Below, one piece after another: positions 1 through 13,423 of a stretch of DNA of 64,000 nt. The notes under the pieces are model-generated. The model ran no database searches. It saw only the letters and a program-made list of their open reading frames with translations, and was not told the DNA's origin. The stretch is taken from positions 450,977-514,976 of the forward strand of contig WFMF01000092.1 in NCBI GenBank assembly GCA_011033025.1, read 5' to 3'. Numbering within the stretch: the stretch's first letter is position 1; every line of letters starts with the position of its first letter. Both the position numbers and the translations under genes were made by a program. This DNA comes from Beroe forskalii. Lineage: Eukaryota; Ctenophora; Nuda; Beroida; Beroidae.

Positions 1-3473
<3,473 letters not shown>

Positions 3474-3885
3474 GAATCGGGAAATTCGCATTGTACATTG
3501 TACTTCAAATTAAATTATCATTTTAAGTGTTTTTCTGTCATCATTAATTTTATGCACCCACGCGACGATAAAGTACTTATGGCATATATCTGCCCGGGTA
3601 CTTCTTTTGAAGTATCTTTGAATGCCATGTCTCATATTCAACAAAGTGAAACGCGTGGTTTACGACAATAACAGTACTGCAATCGATTTTCTAATTCAAG
3701 GATTGACAGAGGCGGAAGGGACTAAACTGAATCATCATAGTATACGCAATGAAAGTGGATTCGAATCCGGTCGTTTCATAATATTAGGTGTGTAAACGCG
3801 CACGAGCCACAGGGATATCGTCCCCGTCCATCGAATGGACTGGAATAACGCGCACAATGACGTATGCGCGTGCGAAAAACTGCAA
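3474..3885. other. non-coding stretch after tubulin
   Basis: This holds the tubulin 3' UTR and intergenic DNA. No perfect AATAAA is seen close to the stop codon; 'attaaattatcattttaag' about 35 bases downstream is the nearest A/T-rich candidate. No credible ORF is present on either strand. Confidence 0.6.
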
Positions 3886-4151
3886 GGGGCCGTCCGCAAA
3901 ATTTCGGCCATTTTAGACCCCTCCCTCCCCCTTGTCGGCAATCCAGAAACCCCTCCCTCCCCCTGGACGTCGCATTTTTCCTGAAAATTTTCTGGGTCAT
4001 CATTTTTGGCCCCGAGATTTCATGATTTTCTAGTGAATCGCCCAAAATTTCCATGAATTCCGGACGTCCGCATTTGGCAAAACACCCCCCCCCCTACGTC
4101 CGCATTGGAAAGACTCCCCCCTCATTGCAGACGTCCTTTATGGACGGCCCC
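3886..4151. mobile_element. short TIR element (MITE), 266 bp
   Basis: The left end reads ggggccgtccgcaaaattt and the right end reads gtcctttatggacggcccc, giving a 10-bp perfect terminal inverted repeat (GGGGCCGTCC). The element is flanked on both sides by CAA (3883-3885 and 4152-4154), a plausible 3-bp target duplication. The interior is rich in C-runs and 'acgtccgca' motifs and has no coding capacity. Related ends occur at 33029 and 50105 (ggggccatccataaagg and ggggctatccataaagg). It is probably a non-autonomous DNA transposon; the superfamily is not certain. Confidence 0.7.
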
Positions 4152-4254
4152 CAAACAATTTGTTCATTTTTGTGAAGTTTTCAGGGTTTTTGGCAACGCC
4201 AGACAACATTTCATTCGATCGCGGACGAGGAACGATGCCCGAAAACGCACGTGT

Positions 4255-4400
4255 CTACAGGTTCCTAATAAGCCCGCATAGGTGTGTGTACGTGCTGCAC
4301 GCTTCCCTGAAGAAGTGCAATGCGAACAGGGATATGTGTTTAGCAATATTTTCATCTCTCTGGAAGATATCCCTGTTTGCGTTGCGATTCCCGTAGGGCT
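4255..4400 (+). repeat. dispersed repeat, copy 1 of 3
   Basis: The segment around 'taagcccgcataggtgtgtg' is found again, inverted, at about 46975-47105 and 62875-63000. All copies include 'agggatat', 'tgtttagcaa' and a small 'ttccctg' palindromic core. No coding capacity is seen. It looks like part of an interspersed element whose ends I could not fix. Confidence 0.6.
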
Positions 4401-5793
4401 TAGGAATTGAATATCGAAGCCATGATATGCAATTGCCACGACATGAGTTTTTATTGCAATTTAGCGGCCCTTTTGACTTGTTGCTTTCGACTCGACCTAG
4501 AACACTAAAATGTCTGAAATGTCAATTGTGAATTTGCACCACGCAGACAATCCCGCGCGCGCGGCTGGTGAAACAAGCGCGTGATTAACATTTAAAAGTC
4601 GTTCGGATTTCGCGCTTGAAATACTGCGATGTGCGCTCGGCTATAATTGGCCACAGAATTTTGAGCTTCGGTCATTTTCACGATTTATCGCCTCTTAAAA
4701 ACCCCCATTTGGGCTAAAAATGGACGTCTTTGTCTATAATATGACGGGCCTCCCTGTAATAATGGTTAACGCTGTGTTGGGAGTTTAGCCCAGATTTTGC
4801 ACTTGATTTATATTTTACTGTGCTATTTTGGCTAAGTAGGAAAGACAGAATGTTTTAACCTGAATGACATTGTGAAATATATTTCATGTAAAATTTGAAT
4901 TTTGAAATTTAAAAAAAAAAAAAAATTGGCCACAAGGACCAAAATTAAGGCTGAAAACTGCTTTTTCCCATGTGACTGCATTCCAGAGAGTGTACTAGAA
5001 CCAAATAATAATGCATATTTACACAGAGTTTTCCCCAAGTCCAATTGTGTCAGAGGATATTCTGAATTTCGATCAGTGTCTCATGAAGGAGCTTTGCAAG
5101 TATGAAAACTGAAGTGATAATTCTTAACTACAACATAATGTAGGATCGCAGCAAAGTGACAAATATATCAACGTTACGTATTTGGGTAGGGCCATAGTGC
5201 AGCAACAGATTTCTGTGGCGAAAAACCGCACCCATAGTCGAGAACCGAATTTTTACTCAGTGATCCATCTCACTGAGCGGAATTGTGTTGGGGGATTAGG
5301 GATAATGCAATCAATCAGCTCACGGGCCGTGTCTTGTTGAAAACTCCCTGTGCTGAGTGCGATAATTACATTCGATATGTGATAGCACACTCCCATTAAT
5401 TGTTGGTTAACTTTAAAGTTTAAAGGACTCAGGACTGGTAATACTGCAATGCATTTTTGCAGACGATTTGTGATGGAAAAAGGTCAAAGGCAGCTGTTAT
5501 TAAGTTGCTAATGCTATGGTGGACCCCAATTAAATATCAAATTCGAATTCCCACCCAATCCTTCAATGTTTAGATAATAAACATTTCATTTTCACGATAC
5601 GAGCCAGGTTTTTGAACAAATAACACCACGATATCAAAATCATCAATTTGATCGAGGCTAATACAATTACAAAACAGTTTAAGTCAATGCAACGCATTGA
5701 GTGTCAACCACTGAACCTCCCCAGACATCTTGCAATGAGGGGGTCCAGTAAACGGTAACAGCTGCTATATCCACGGTGTAGTGGTGTACTTGA
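4401..5793. other. non-coding, no gene seen
   Basis: AT-rich intergenic DNA with a poly-A run at 4911-4924. There are no ORFs with protein-like composition, no clear RNA gene, and no repeat boundary that I can define. Confidence 0.5.
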
Positions 5794-5856
5794 CATTGAC
5801 TAATCAGCGTGCGAGTAGACCACTAGACCGTAAACTCGCACACTGATTGGTCAATG
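5794..5856. repeat. perfect-stem hairpin / foldback
   Basis: Two arms of about 23 nt face each other: cattgactaatcagcgtgcg... and ...cgcacactgattggtcaatg, separated by a 17-nt loop, with only one or two mismatches. It may be the remains of a foldback transposon. No neighbouring gene uses it in an obvious way. Confidence 0.65.
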
Positions 5857-6014
5857 ATTATTTCGTGATCCTAAGCCAATAAGCCGCCAGCATTAGTGCT
5901 ATAATTTGTCTTTCATCTTTTAGCATGCCATTAAATCCTAAAATTCCATAAATTAGAATATCCTGAATGTTCTAAATTAGTTATGTGAGTTTCAGTTTCA
6001 CATTATGGGAGCAC

Positions 6015-6190
6015 ACTCAGTTATTTTTTTAAACAATTAGAAACCGTCTATTAGAAAATAAGCCAAAGATTGTCAAAAATTTAAGAAAATTTATAATATT
6101 TTCGGAAAAATAAGAAACTTCACTGATTTGCGATTATGAAATTAAAAAACTTATAATCTAGAATTTTGAAATTTGAAGAATAGTTAAAGA
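6015..6190. repeat. dispersed 'taagaaacttcactgatttg' repeat
   Basis: This AT-rich segment resembles 23815-23985 inside the large transposon (shared phrases include 'ttcggaaaaataagaaact', 'cttcactgatttg' and 'tagaattttgaaatttg'). It is therefore an interspersed repeat, not a gene. The rest of 5857-6571 is AT-rich and shows nothing else. Confidence 0.55.
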
Positions 6191-6571
6191 ATTTGAAGAA
6201 GACAATATCTTTTTAGGTCATTTTGACCTCTTATAAAGTCATTAGCCTAATATAACATTACAATAAAGTTATAATTTAATTCAATATTCATGATTTAGTT
6301 TATTTCAGTTGGAATGGTGCGGATGAATTTCTCAGAATTGGTTTTCTGAGAAAATGGATTGAATATCCATCGAATGAAAATCAATGCAATAATGCATACA
6401 AATGGGCTCTACGTTAGGATAATAAGTTGAATCTTTACGAGAGCTATATAACAATAGCAGAAGCTTTCGAATACCCATGTGATAATCGTCGTGTGAGTGA
6501 AGACGGAGGGAGTGCTGGTAGTGACGTCAATGAGAGCCGTGGAGTGAATATGTCACTAACTCACTCCTACT

Positions 6572-9500
6572 ATGTTTCATTACGTCGTGTTGACTGCCCT
6601 CGCTGTGCTCGCTGAGCCAAGACGCTCTGAGACTGTGACTCCCGGCTGGCGGACTGTACCCTACTACTACCCCTATCTCGACCCTCCGGAGGACCCGGGA
6701 CGACTGATAAAGTTAGAGATAACCGAGAAATACAACCTCCTCGTACGATGGAGGTGGGCTAATGACTCGGACACTCTGCCGGATTCCATCGTTAACCACG
6801 TCCTAGGGGAGGACTACGAGCAGCTGGGAGCACTGCTGCCGGGAATAAGGGAAAGGGAGCAGGAGGCACGGGAAGCAATGGATTCAGAGCAGGCAGTGCC
6901 CATGCGGGTGAAATCTACTCAGCAGTTCTACTCCTTGGCAATGAATGTAGCCGAGCAAGCCAACGTCACAGATGAGGCGCCCATTCGTTCATGTGTAGAG
7001 TGGCTAAAAGTCGAGGAATTGCTGTCTCCTAGAATTACTGACTTTTTCGATTACATGAGGAATACGGAAAATGAGGGCCACATGCCTCACCTCACGATGG
7101 GGCACGTCCTTAATAATTCGTACGGTACAAGAAAGAAATTGCAGAAAAGCATAGACTCTCTGAAGAGGGAGAAGAAAGTGGCTGCATCAATAGAAGTTAT
7201 CCGCTCCTTCAGAAATACTTACGTCTCCACAACATGGTCTGAAAATCCTGAAAACTCCTGTCTTTCAGCATTACACGACTTTAAAGCACTTCTCTCACTT
7301 GAACACGAATTACTTGAACATCTGGATATCAGGAGTGAGGAATGCAACGTTAACTTGCTTACAGATGCCACTGTTCTGACGTTTGACAAAGCTCTGCAGA
7401 TTCTTGAGTTTTATCTTGGAGATGAGGAGTTGCTCACAGCAGTCATGGATTACAACGTAGTGCAGGAACTTCGGGCGGCAGTTGATAAAACTAGGCGGAT
7501 TGTAGGGGAAGGGAAGTCTATAGCCCTGCTATCAATAGGCCTGGTCAGAGATATGGTACGAGAGAAGGTCACCATAAGGGCCTGTACCAACTGCAACTGC
7601 AGACTTCGGCACAAAGCTCTTCTCCTGGCGAGAGTCCTCAGCAAAATCAAGAAGGCAATACCGGCCTTTTTAAGTGATTGCAGGGGACAGATGCAAGGCG
7701 ATCCGGGCTATGATATCTTCTATGATTTGAGGTACGTGGACCGGAACATTAACATGATCTTCGAGACTTACAAACACAGGGAGGATGATTTTGAACAAAA
7801 GTATCCAATTTTGTTTTTTGAGCCTTACATGGGAATTTCCTTTCCGGAGATGGCTGTTAAGCACGCACACTGGTGGGTGGCAAGCCACCAGTTTCCCTTC
7901 TTTCGGTGCGGAGAGTATTACAAAGTCGAGTATGGCTTGAAGATGATGGAGAAATACGGTATCATAGCAAACTACCAGATAGACAACAGAGCGTTAGAGG
8001 AAGGCTGTGGGATTCTTCCAGTTGTAGAGTATTATGAGAGTGCGATGATGGCTGAAAAACAATATCACATGTTGGTCTACGACATTCTGAGGACATACCA
8101 CGTACATGAAGTTAAGGAAGCTTTGCCCTTTCTTGAGCTTGGACTTACACGGACACCCTTGGAGTATGAGGTTTCTGAAGCCACATAACACTAGATCTAA
8201 TAATAATGATGATTTATACCTTATTGGCCTTTATTTAGCCGGCCTTTTTCATAACCAGCCTTTTTTAACTGGCCCTATGGACAAAAATCGAATAATTTTT
8301 GAACCATTTTTTGAACCATTTTTTTCAAGCATTTGCCAAACCAAGGATTTTTTTGCAAAAAATATTCACTTCAACAAAATCACACTCAGTAAATTGCATC
8401 AGAAAACTCAAATCCTGGTCTATTATCATGATTTAATTTAACCAGCCTTTCGGGCAAAAATCTCTTAATCCATTTTTTCGGTTAAATAACGGTCAATAAA
8501 TCAATAAGTATCAGATATAAGTTTATACAATCAAATTTGAGGCTAAGTAAAATAAAAATTTATTGAAAGTGTTGTCAGACGTTGTCTGACCCCTACGCCT
8601 TCGGCGGGCGCGCGCGTCCGCCGAATGAAAGTGCTGACAATGAAAGTGCTGATGGATAAAAAATTAATTCTTTGCAGAAAAACTCGCTTTTTAGGAGTTG
8701 CTCTTAAATTTCCGTCAATTTCAGCAATTACTCTACGAAAACTACGTTCACTTCAAACGAGGAACCCTGTTACAGGAGGAAGTTGCTGAACCATGGGACA
8801 GTTACGAATACTTTGATCAGGTCATGAACTCTTACAAAGCAATTGACAAATGGTTCCGTGAGAGTTGTGCTACTTGTGAGGTGGCCCAATCCATGCAAGC
8901 GTTATTCAAGATTTCTGTGCAGTTGCACATGGCCTTCCAGGCTGGCGTACATTCACCCCTCCCGTATGAGCAGCAATCGTACACAGATGAGAGGAACAAG
9001 GTTAAGATCAAAGACTCAGAAGCATTGAGTCATTGTTTACCAGAAAGGGAAAATTTCCGAGCATTGATTCGTGCTAGAACACAACTTCTAGGGTCCGAAT
9101 TGATGCAAAACGAAAAGATTTTCCAGAGTTATTACAGTTATAAGTTTCATGCTAACGATATAGAAAAATACAACGCAACCACATTAGCAAAGATTTACAA
9201 GCAAATTGAAGCAGAATTGCCATTTTCAGAGGAATACTTTCCTCCAAGAGATTATGAGAATTACGTTGAAAACGCCCTTTATATTGGTGAGCCAATGCAC
9301 AAAATTTGCTTAGTATATTAAATACTTCAATTCATGCTGCGATATTCATATGGTCTAATTTTTGCCGACCATAATAATTATCCCTTCCTCATTCCTCAAT
9401 CGCGTGCACAAAATTTGGGTATTTTTGAGCAAAATCCCAATTTTTACCTACCCTACCACAATTCTAAACGCCATAATTATAGTTTTATCTTGTATTAATA

Positions 9501-10131
9501 CAACCGAGTCAAAAATAAATAACTCTCCTCAATCTCACTGAGCTATGAGACTCCTATTCAGCGACCCGCTCCGTGTAATCATAATTACAGTCCATAATCT
9601 ATAACTAGAATATCGCTCATAAGGTACTATTTAACTTTTAACGCCAGATATGGACTGATTTTCAAAATCTTTATAGTGTGATTAAAATTAAAAGTTAAAA
9701 CCAAAAGATGTTGACATATCAAGCTACATAGAAACATATCAAGCTACATAGAAACAATAAAAATACCCTAAAATACCCTATTTTCAGATTTACCGAGACC
9801 AGATGGTAGATCTATCTACGATTACTTCCTTGAGTTCGATCTCATATTCCCAGACAACCCCATCCGGAATGAGATCAAGCAGCGGGAGGGATGCTTGTTC
9901 ATGAGCCAAGGTGTCTTCAGGATGGACACTCTAACTTCAATGTATTCCTGTCAGAGGAGAATAGAAGGCTTCAAAGATAAGGCAGATACGGAACAAGCGC
10001 GTGGTAAGAAGAAGACGAGGAAGAAAATTAAGAAGAAGAATGGGAGAAAGCTAAAAAAGAAAGTGAAAACAGGCGAAAATGGAATACAAAGGAAGAAAAA
10101 GAGAAAATCAAGAGTAAAGAAAGAGACTTAG
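6572..10131 (+). CDS. unrecognised secreted protein, three exons, about 834 aa
   Basis: I do not recognise this family. Exons are 6572-8170, 8725-9286 and 9788-10131; phases (0, then 1) fit across both introns. The second donor is a good GTGAGC. The first donor is a weak GTTTCT, chosen because it removes a nearby stop and keeps phase with the acceptor tttccgtcaatttcag. The start at 6572 gives a signal-peptide-like N-terminus (MFHYVVLTALAVLAEP). The body is acidic and probably helical, with scattered Cys (a CTNCNC cluster near residue 340), many Tyr/Phe residues and NVT/NDS glycosylation sequons. The last about 55 residues are extremely Lys/Arg-rich (KKKTRKKIKKK), unlike the rest. If exon 1 is not spliced, the product is a 538-aa protein ending EVSEAT. 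The separate open stretch 8698-9321 then needs another explanation. Reality of the gene is likely; function is unknown. Confidence 0.65.
8571..8650. repeat. GC-rich palindromic repeat inside intron 1
   Basis: The segment gttgtcagacgttgtctgac is followed by a GC-rich 'cgccttcggcgggcgcgcgcg' block. Inverted relatives occur near 47455-47485, 63340-63385 and 63870-63935. The core CAGACGTTGTCTG is itself a palindrome. It is probably one end of a short mobile element. Confidence 0.55.
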
Positions 10132-10453
10132 TAAAACATAAAACTTTTAAGTGGCTGAATGATAAATCAGAGATAAGGAAAAAACATCCCTTTTCTGCAT
10201 GGTACAAGAAATTAGAAAATGGAGATTTTTCCTAGGGTACTTACCCAATGTAAGAGCTGGGCTGCTGGGGTGCTGAGTCTTAATAAGTTAGTATGAGAGA
10301 CGTTGTAGTTGGGGTGCAAGAGTCACAAATTCTTAATGCCTTATCTTACAAATATAATACGTAATACTCTTACCTATTTTAATCTACGAACTACAGTACA
10401 GAAGTGCTGTATGTGTGCTATATGTGTGCTCTTTGATCGAATTATTATAATTA
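10132..10453. other. non-coding gap
   Basis: 3' flank of the secreted-protein gene. I see no ORF of protein-like composition and no repeat family before the Helitron-like element. Confidence 0.45.
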
Positions 10454-10906
10454 CTAGCAGGCCCGTTCGGCGCTGCTACGCAGTGTATCGTCCGAAAATT
10501 TCGGACCTATGCAGTTCAAATTAATGAAAAACTTTTTACTACATCGAAAAATTCGAATCAGAACCAAAGTTTTTCATGGGAATAGCGTAACAAAATCAAA
10601 AAAGGAAGAAATGAAATTCACTCACTTCTCATGTTACCATAGCAACGCGAGCATTTCCGACTATCTGCACGTGTATGCCGACACAAATCCATACACACAT
10701 CGACACAGTGCCCATACACACGGTTTTCCCATTCTAATCTATGATGCCGACACAATGACCCATACACACGCCGACACAAAATCCACACACACGCCGACAC
10801 AGTGTCCATACACACGGTTTTCCCATTCTAATCTATGATGCCGACACAATAATCCACACACACGCCGACACAAAATCCATACACTCTTACGAAATTATAT
10901 ATGAGA
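10454..10906 (-). mobile_element. non-autonomous Helitron-like element with internal minisatellite
   Basis: On the minus strand the element would start TCTCATATATAATTTCG and end with a hairpin region followed by CTAG and a flanking T, as in the better-preserved copies at 30669-31618. It keeps the family's palindrome 'gcgctgctacgcag' and the 'gttaccatagcaac' motif. Its interior (10660-10880) is a tandem run of units such as 'cacacgccgacacaaaatcc'. No replicase/helicase coding is present. The terminal hairpin is degraded here, and the exact 5' end (10906 or 10909) is uncertain. Confidence 0.6.
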
Positions 10907-10987
10907 AGACTAGTTCGCCAGTAGCAACTTCTTGATATTTATCATGACACCCGGTCACTAAGCCCATTACTCCATTAACCAGATTCG

Positions 10988-12885
10988 TTGAGTATGTCTC
11001 TGAACGCGACTGGCTCCCCCAACTCTACCTCAGTGGACGATCTGTTCCCCCCTAATGCAGTAGCAGACAAGTTGCTGGCAGGCGTGCTGTTCCTGTGCAT
11101 GTGTGTGGGTATCCCAGGCAACCTCCTCTCCATGCTCTATTTCCTGCACAAGAAGAAGCGGGATCTAGCCACCTGTCTGTATGTGGCTGTCTGCACCGTC
11201 GACCTGTGTACCTCCTTCATCCACCTGCCCGTCATGCTCGCCTTCTTCAGCGACCGGAAACCCGTCCTCTTCGGGTACAAGAGTTTCTGTACGGGCTGGT
11301 CTGTGATATTCACCTTCCAGCAGCAAGTCTCCATTTTCCTGGTTCTCCTGCTGAGTGTAACCCGGACTATCCTCATCGTGCGACCCTTCATGTCCATCAG
11401 CAAGGCCGGGGTGATCGGGGCTTTGGTGACCTTCGCCACTTCCAAGCTGGTGTACGAACTGACGCTCTTCCTCCTGGGCGACTACTTCGGACTCTACTAC
11501 ATGTACTCGTCAGCAGCTGTCTACTGCTTCTACAACGTGAGCAAGGACCCGTGGAGTACGGTGGACGAGGTGCTGAGTGCCTTCATCCTGGGGGTGGTGC
11601 CTGTGGGCATCACCATTAGCTTCATCGTATAGTGCGTTCGGAAAAGATTGTCACTTGCAATTTCCTGGAGAAACGGCTGCCGGAAGTGACTTTTTGATGC
11701 GATATTCGTTTTTTTCAGACATTTTTGGATTAAGATAATCGGGTTTTACCGATAACTAAGTTTTCTTAGCCCATTCTACGGCGGATTCAAATTTCTAATT
11801 TTTTGCTCCGCTGTACGAAACTGACCACAAATTTCGTTATCAAAGAAAACATGCTATCAACGGACCCAGGAAGTGCGAGATAATCAAAATGAGGATGTTG
11901 CAGCACACGTGGATGCTTACTGGAACAAATGAACTGTTTTTCGTCGAGTTGAAATAATCTTAAGGGGGTGCTTTGACCTCAAAAAGGATATGCTCCAGAT
12001 AGGGCAATTGCAACTTTTGCTCTGACGATTGCCTAGAAATATAACATTTAAATAACTTGATACGTTCGGTTATCGTGTTAGGCTATTAGTTCAGACCCTT
12101 CCGTACACGGGACAACCATTTTTAAGATTTTGAGTTATTGTCTTAACTTCAGAAACGTGTGTGCAAGATGTGTACTGCATTATCGGTTACTGAACTGTTA
12201 AATTTGCCACATTTAGCTCCAATCTTTATCAATCATACACGGTTAAATTGTACATAAATTTGCCCCGAATGTCAACCAATCATCCTATTCTTTAGTTAGT
12301 TAGTTTTGGACCTGAACGCCCTGAATATGTCCTGAATAGTGAAATCGGACCATAAAAACATGGCCTAGAAGATGTAGAATTCGCCATACAGCGGAGCACC
12401 TGAAAGCAATCAAAAAACTAGCTAGATGACCCACTCAAAAATCTTCGTTAACACTGAAAATTTGCAATTCAGTCTGGTAGAGACCCTTGTACTCGAATAT
12501 GTCGAAATTTTGACATATTTGGTCATATTTGTCATTTTATGCCTGTAGTGACAATCATTTCCGAACGCCCTAATACATTGTACATTGCATAGCCATTGTA
12601 TACCAGTACCCAGGAACGATCTACAGGAACCACTTCATGTTCAACTACATCTGGCCCATCACGGAGGTGTGCTGCATGGCGCTGAACGCTGCTCTCAACC
12701 CTCTCCTCTACTTCTACCGCATGGAAAGACTCCGGTGGTTCGTCTTCAGGAGGAAGAGGATCGGCTTCGTGAAGATCCCCTTCAGTCGGCAGCACAATTC
12801 CAACAGTATTCGGTCTCAGGGTAACTTCAAGAACTCCGAAATACCTTCCCCGACCTATGCTCATATTAAACGTAGACAGTCCTGA
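10988..12885 (+). pseudogene. class A-like GPCR lacking TM6, interrupted by a TIR element
   Basis: Exon 10988-11626 encodes an N-terminus with NAT and NST glycosylation sequons and TM1 to TM5: TM1 about residues 26-50 with GIPGN, TM2 58-85, TM3 98-125 starting at the conserved Cys, TM4 138-162, TM5 195-214. A second exon, 12607-12885, encodes TM7 with an NPLLYFY motif (the NPxxY equivalent) and a basic cytoplasmic tail. The donor ATC|GTATAG and the acceptor tataccag are both phase 0, but no TM6 is encoded between them. A 939-bp TIR element sits in the gap. Either a TM6 exon was lost and this is a pseudogene, or the gene is a rare six-TM product. Ligand is unknown. It resembles peptide/amine-type orphan receptors only in general layout. 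Confidence 0.7.
11632..12570. mobile_element. 939-bp TIR element with TA target duplication
   Basis: The left end, after TA at 11630-11631, reads gtgcgttcggaaaagattgt. The right end is its inverted partner (acaatcatttccgaacgccc) followed by TA at 12571-12572. The match is about 23 of 26 bases. A TA target duplication is typical of Tc1/mariner-type elements. No transposase is encoded, so it is non-autonomous. It lies where the GPCR should encode its third intracellular loop and TM6. Confidence 0.75.
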
Positions 12886-13423
12886 AATTTGGAGCTAGTG
12901 TTAATTTAACATATGACCAAATTTCAATCCGGTAGATTGTAGAAATTTTAGAAATGTAGTAGGGTCATTTCTAATTCATTACCTATCTTTTATTCTAAAT
13001 GTTGATTTTACTTTAATTTTCGGTCTAAGTGCCCATGATTCTGGGAATTGGATTTTTTTAAATCTATCATTCCTCTGTGGATGGAATCTGCATGTTTGGG
13101 TAACTCCCAATCTTTGTTTTTTGGTTGATTGTGTTTATTTTTTAATTCATCGTATGATATTTCATGCTCAAAACCGACTGCTCATTCTGTTTTCTTTCAT
13201 TCCAGTTGTTTGGCCATTGCCATTAAAATTGAGTCACTGTATTCATGCCGAGTTATGGTTGTGGGATGATCGGCAGGGTGGGTTCTAGTTAAGGTCGAAA
13301 AGAGTATTTTTGAACTTATTATGTCAAAACTCAAATCATGTCACTTTGTATCCTCAAAATCCAAATTCAATAAGAACTCGTGGTTATAATTTTCGACTCA
13401 ACACCCCTTTCTAACCATTTCAG
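12886..13423. other. non-coding gap before the HDAC exon
   Basis: No ORF or repeat family is recognised. Upstream exons of the deacetylase were looked for here and not found. Confidence 0.45.

Noticed and set aside
10509-10838. 109-codon frame with HTHADT-type repeats
   Set aside because: Produced by the tandem repeat inside the Helitron-like element.
11095-11619. 174-codon plus frame overlapping the GPCR
   Set aside because: Shadow of the GPCR exon in another frame; Pro/His/Arg-rich without hydrophobic segments.
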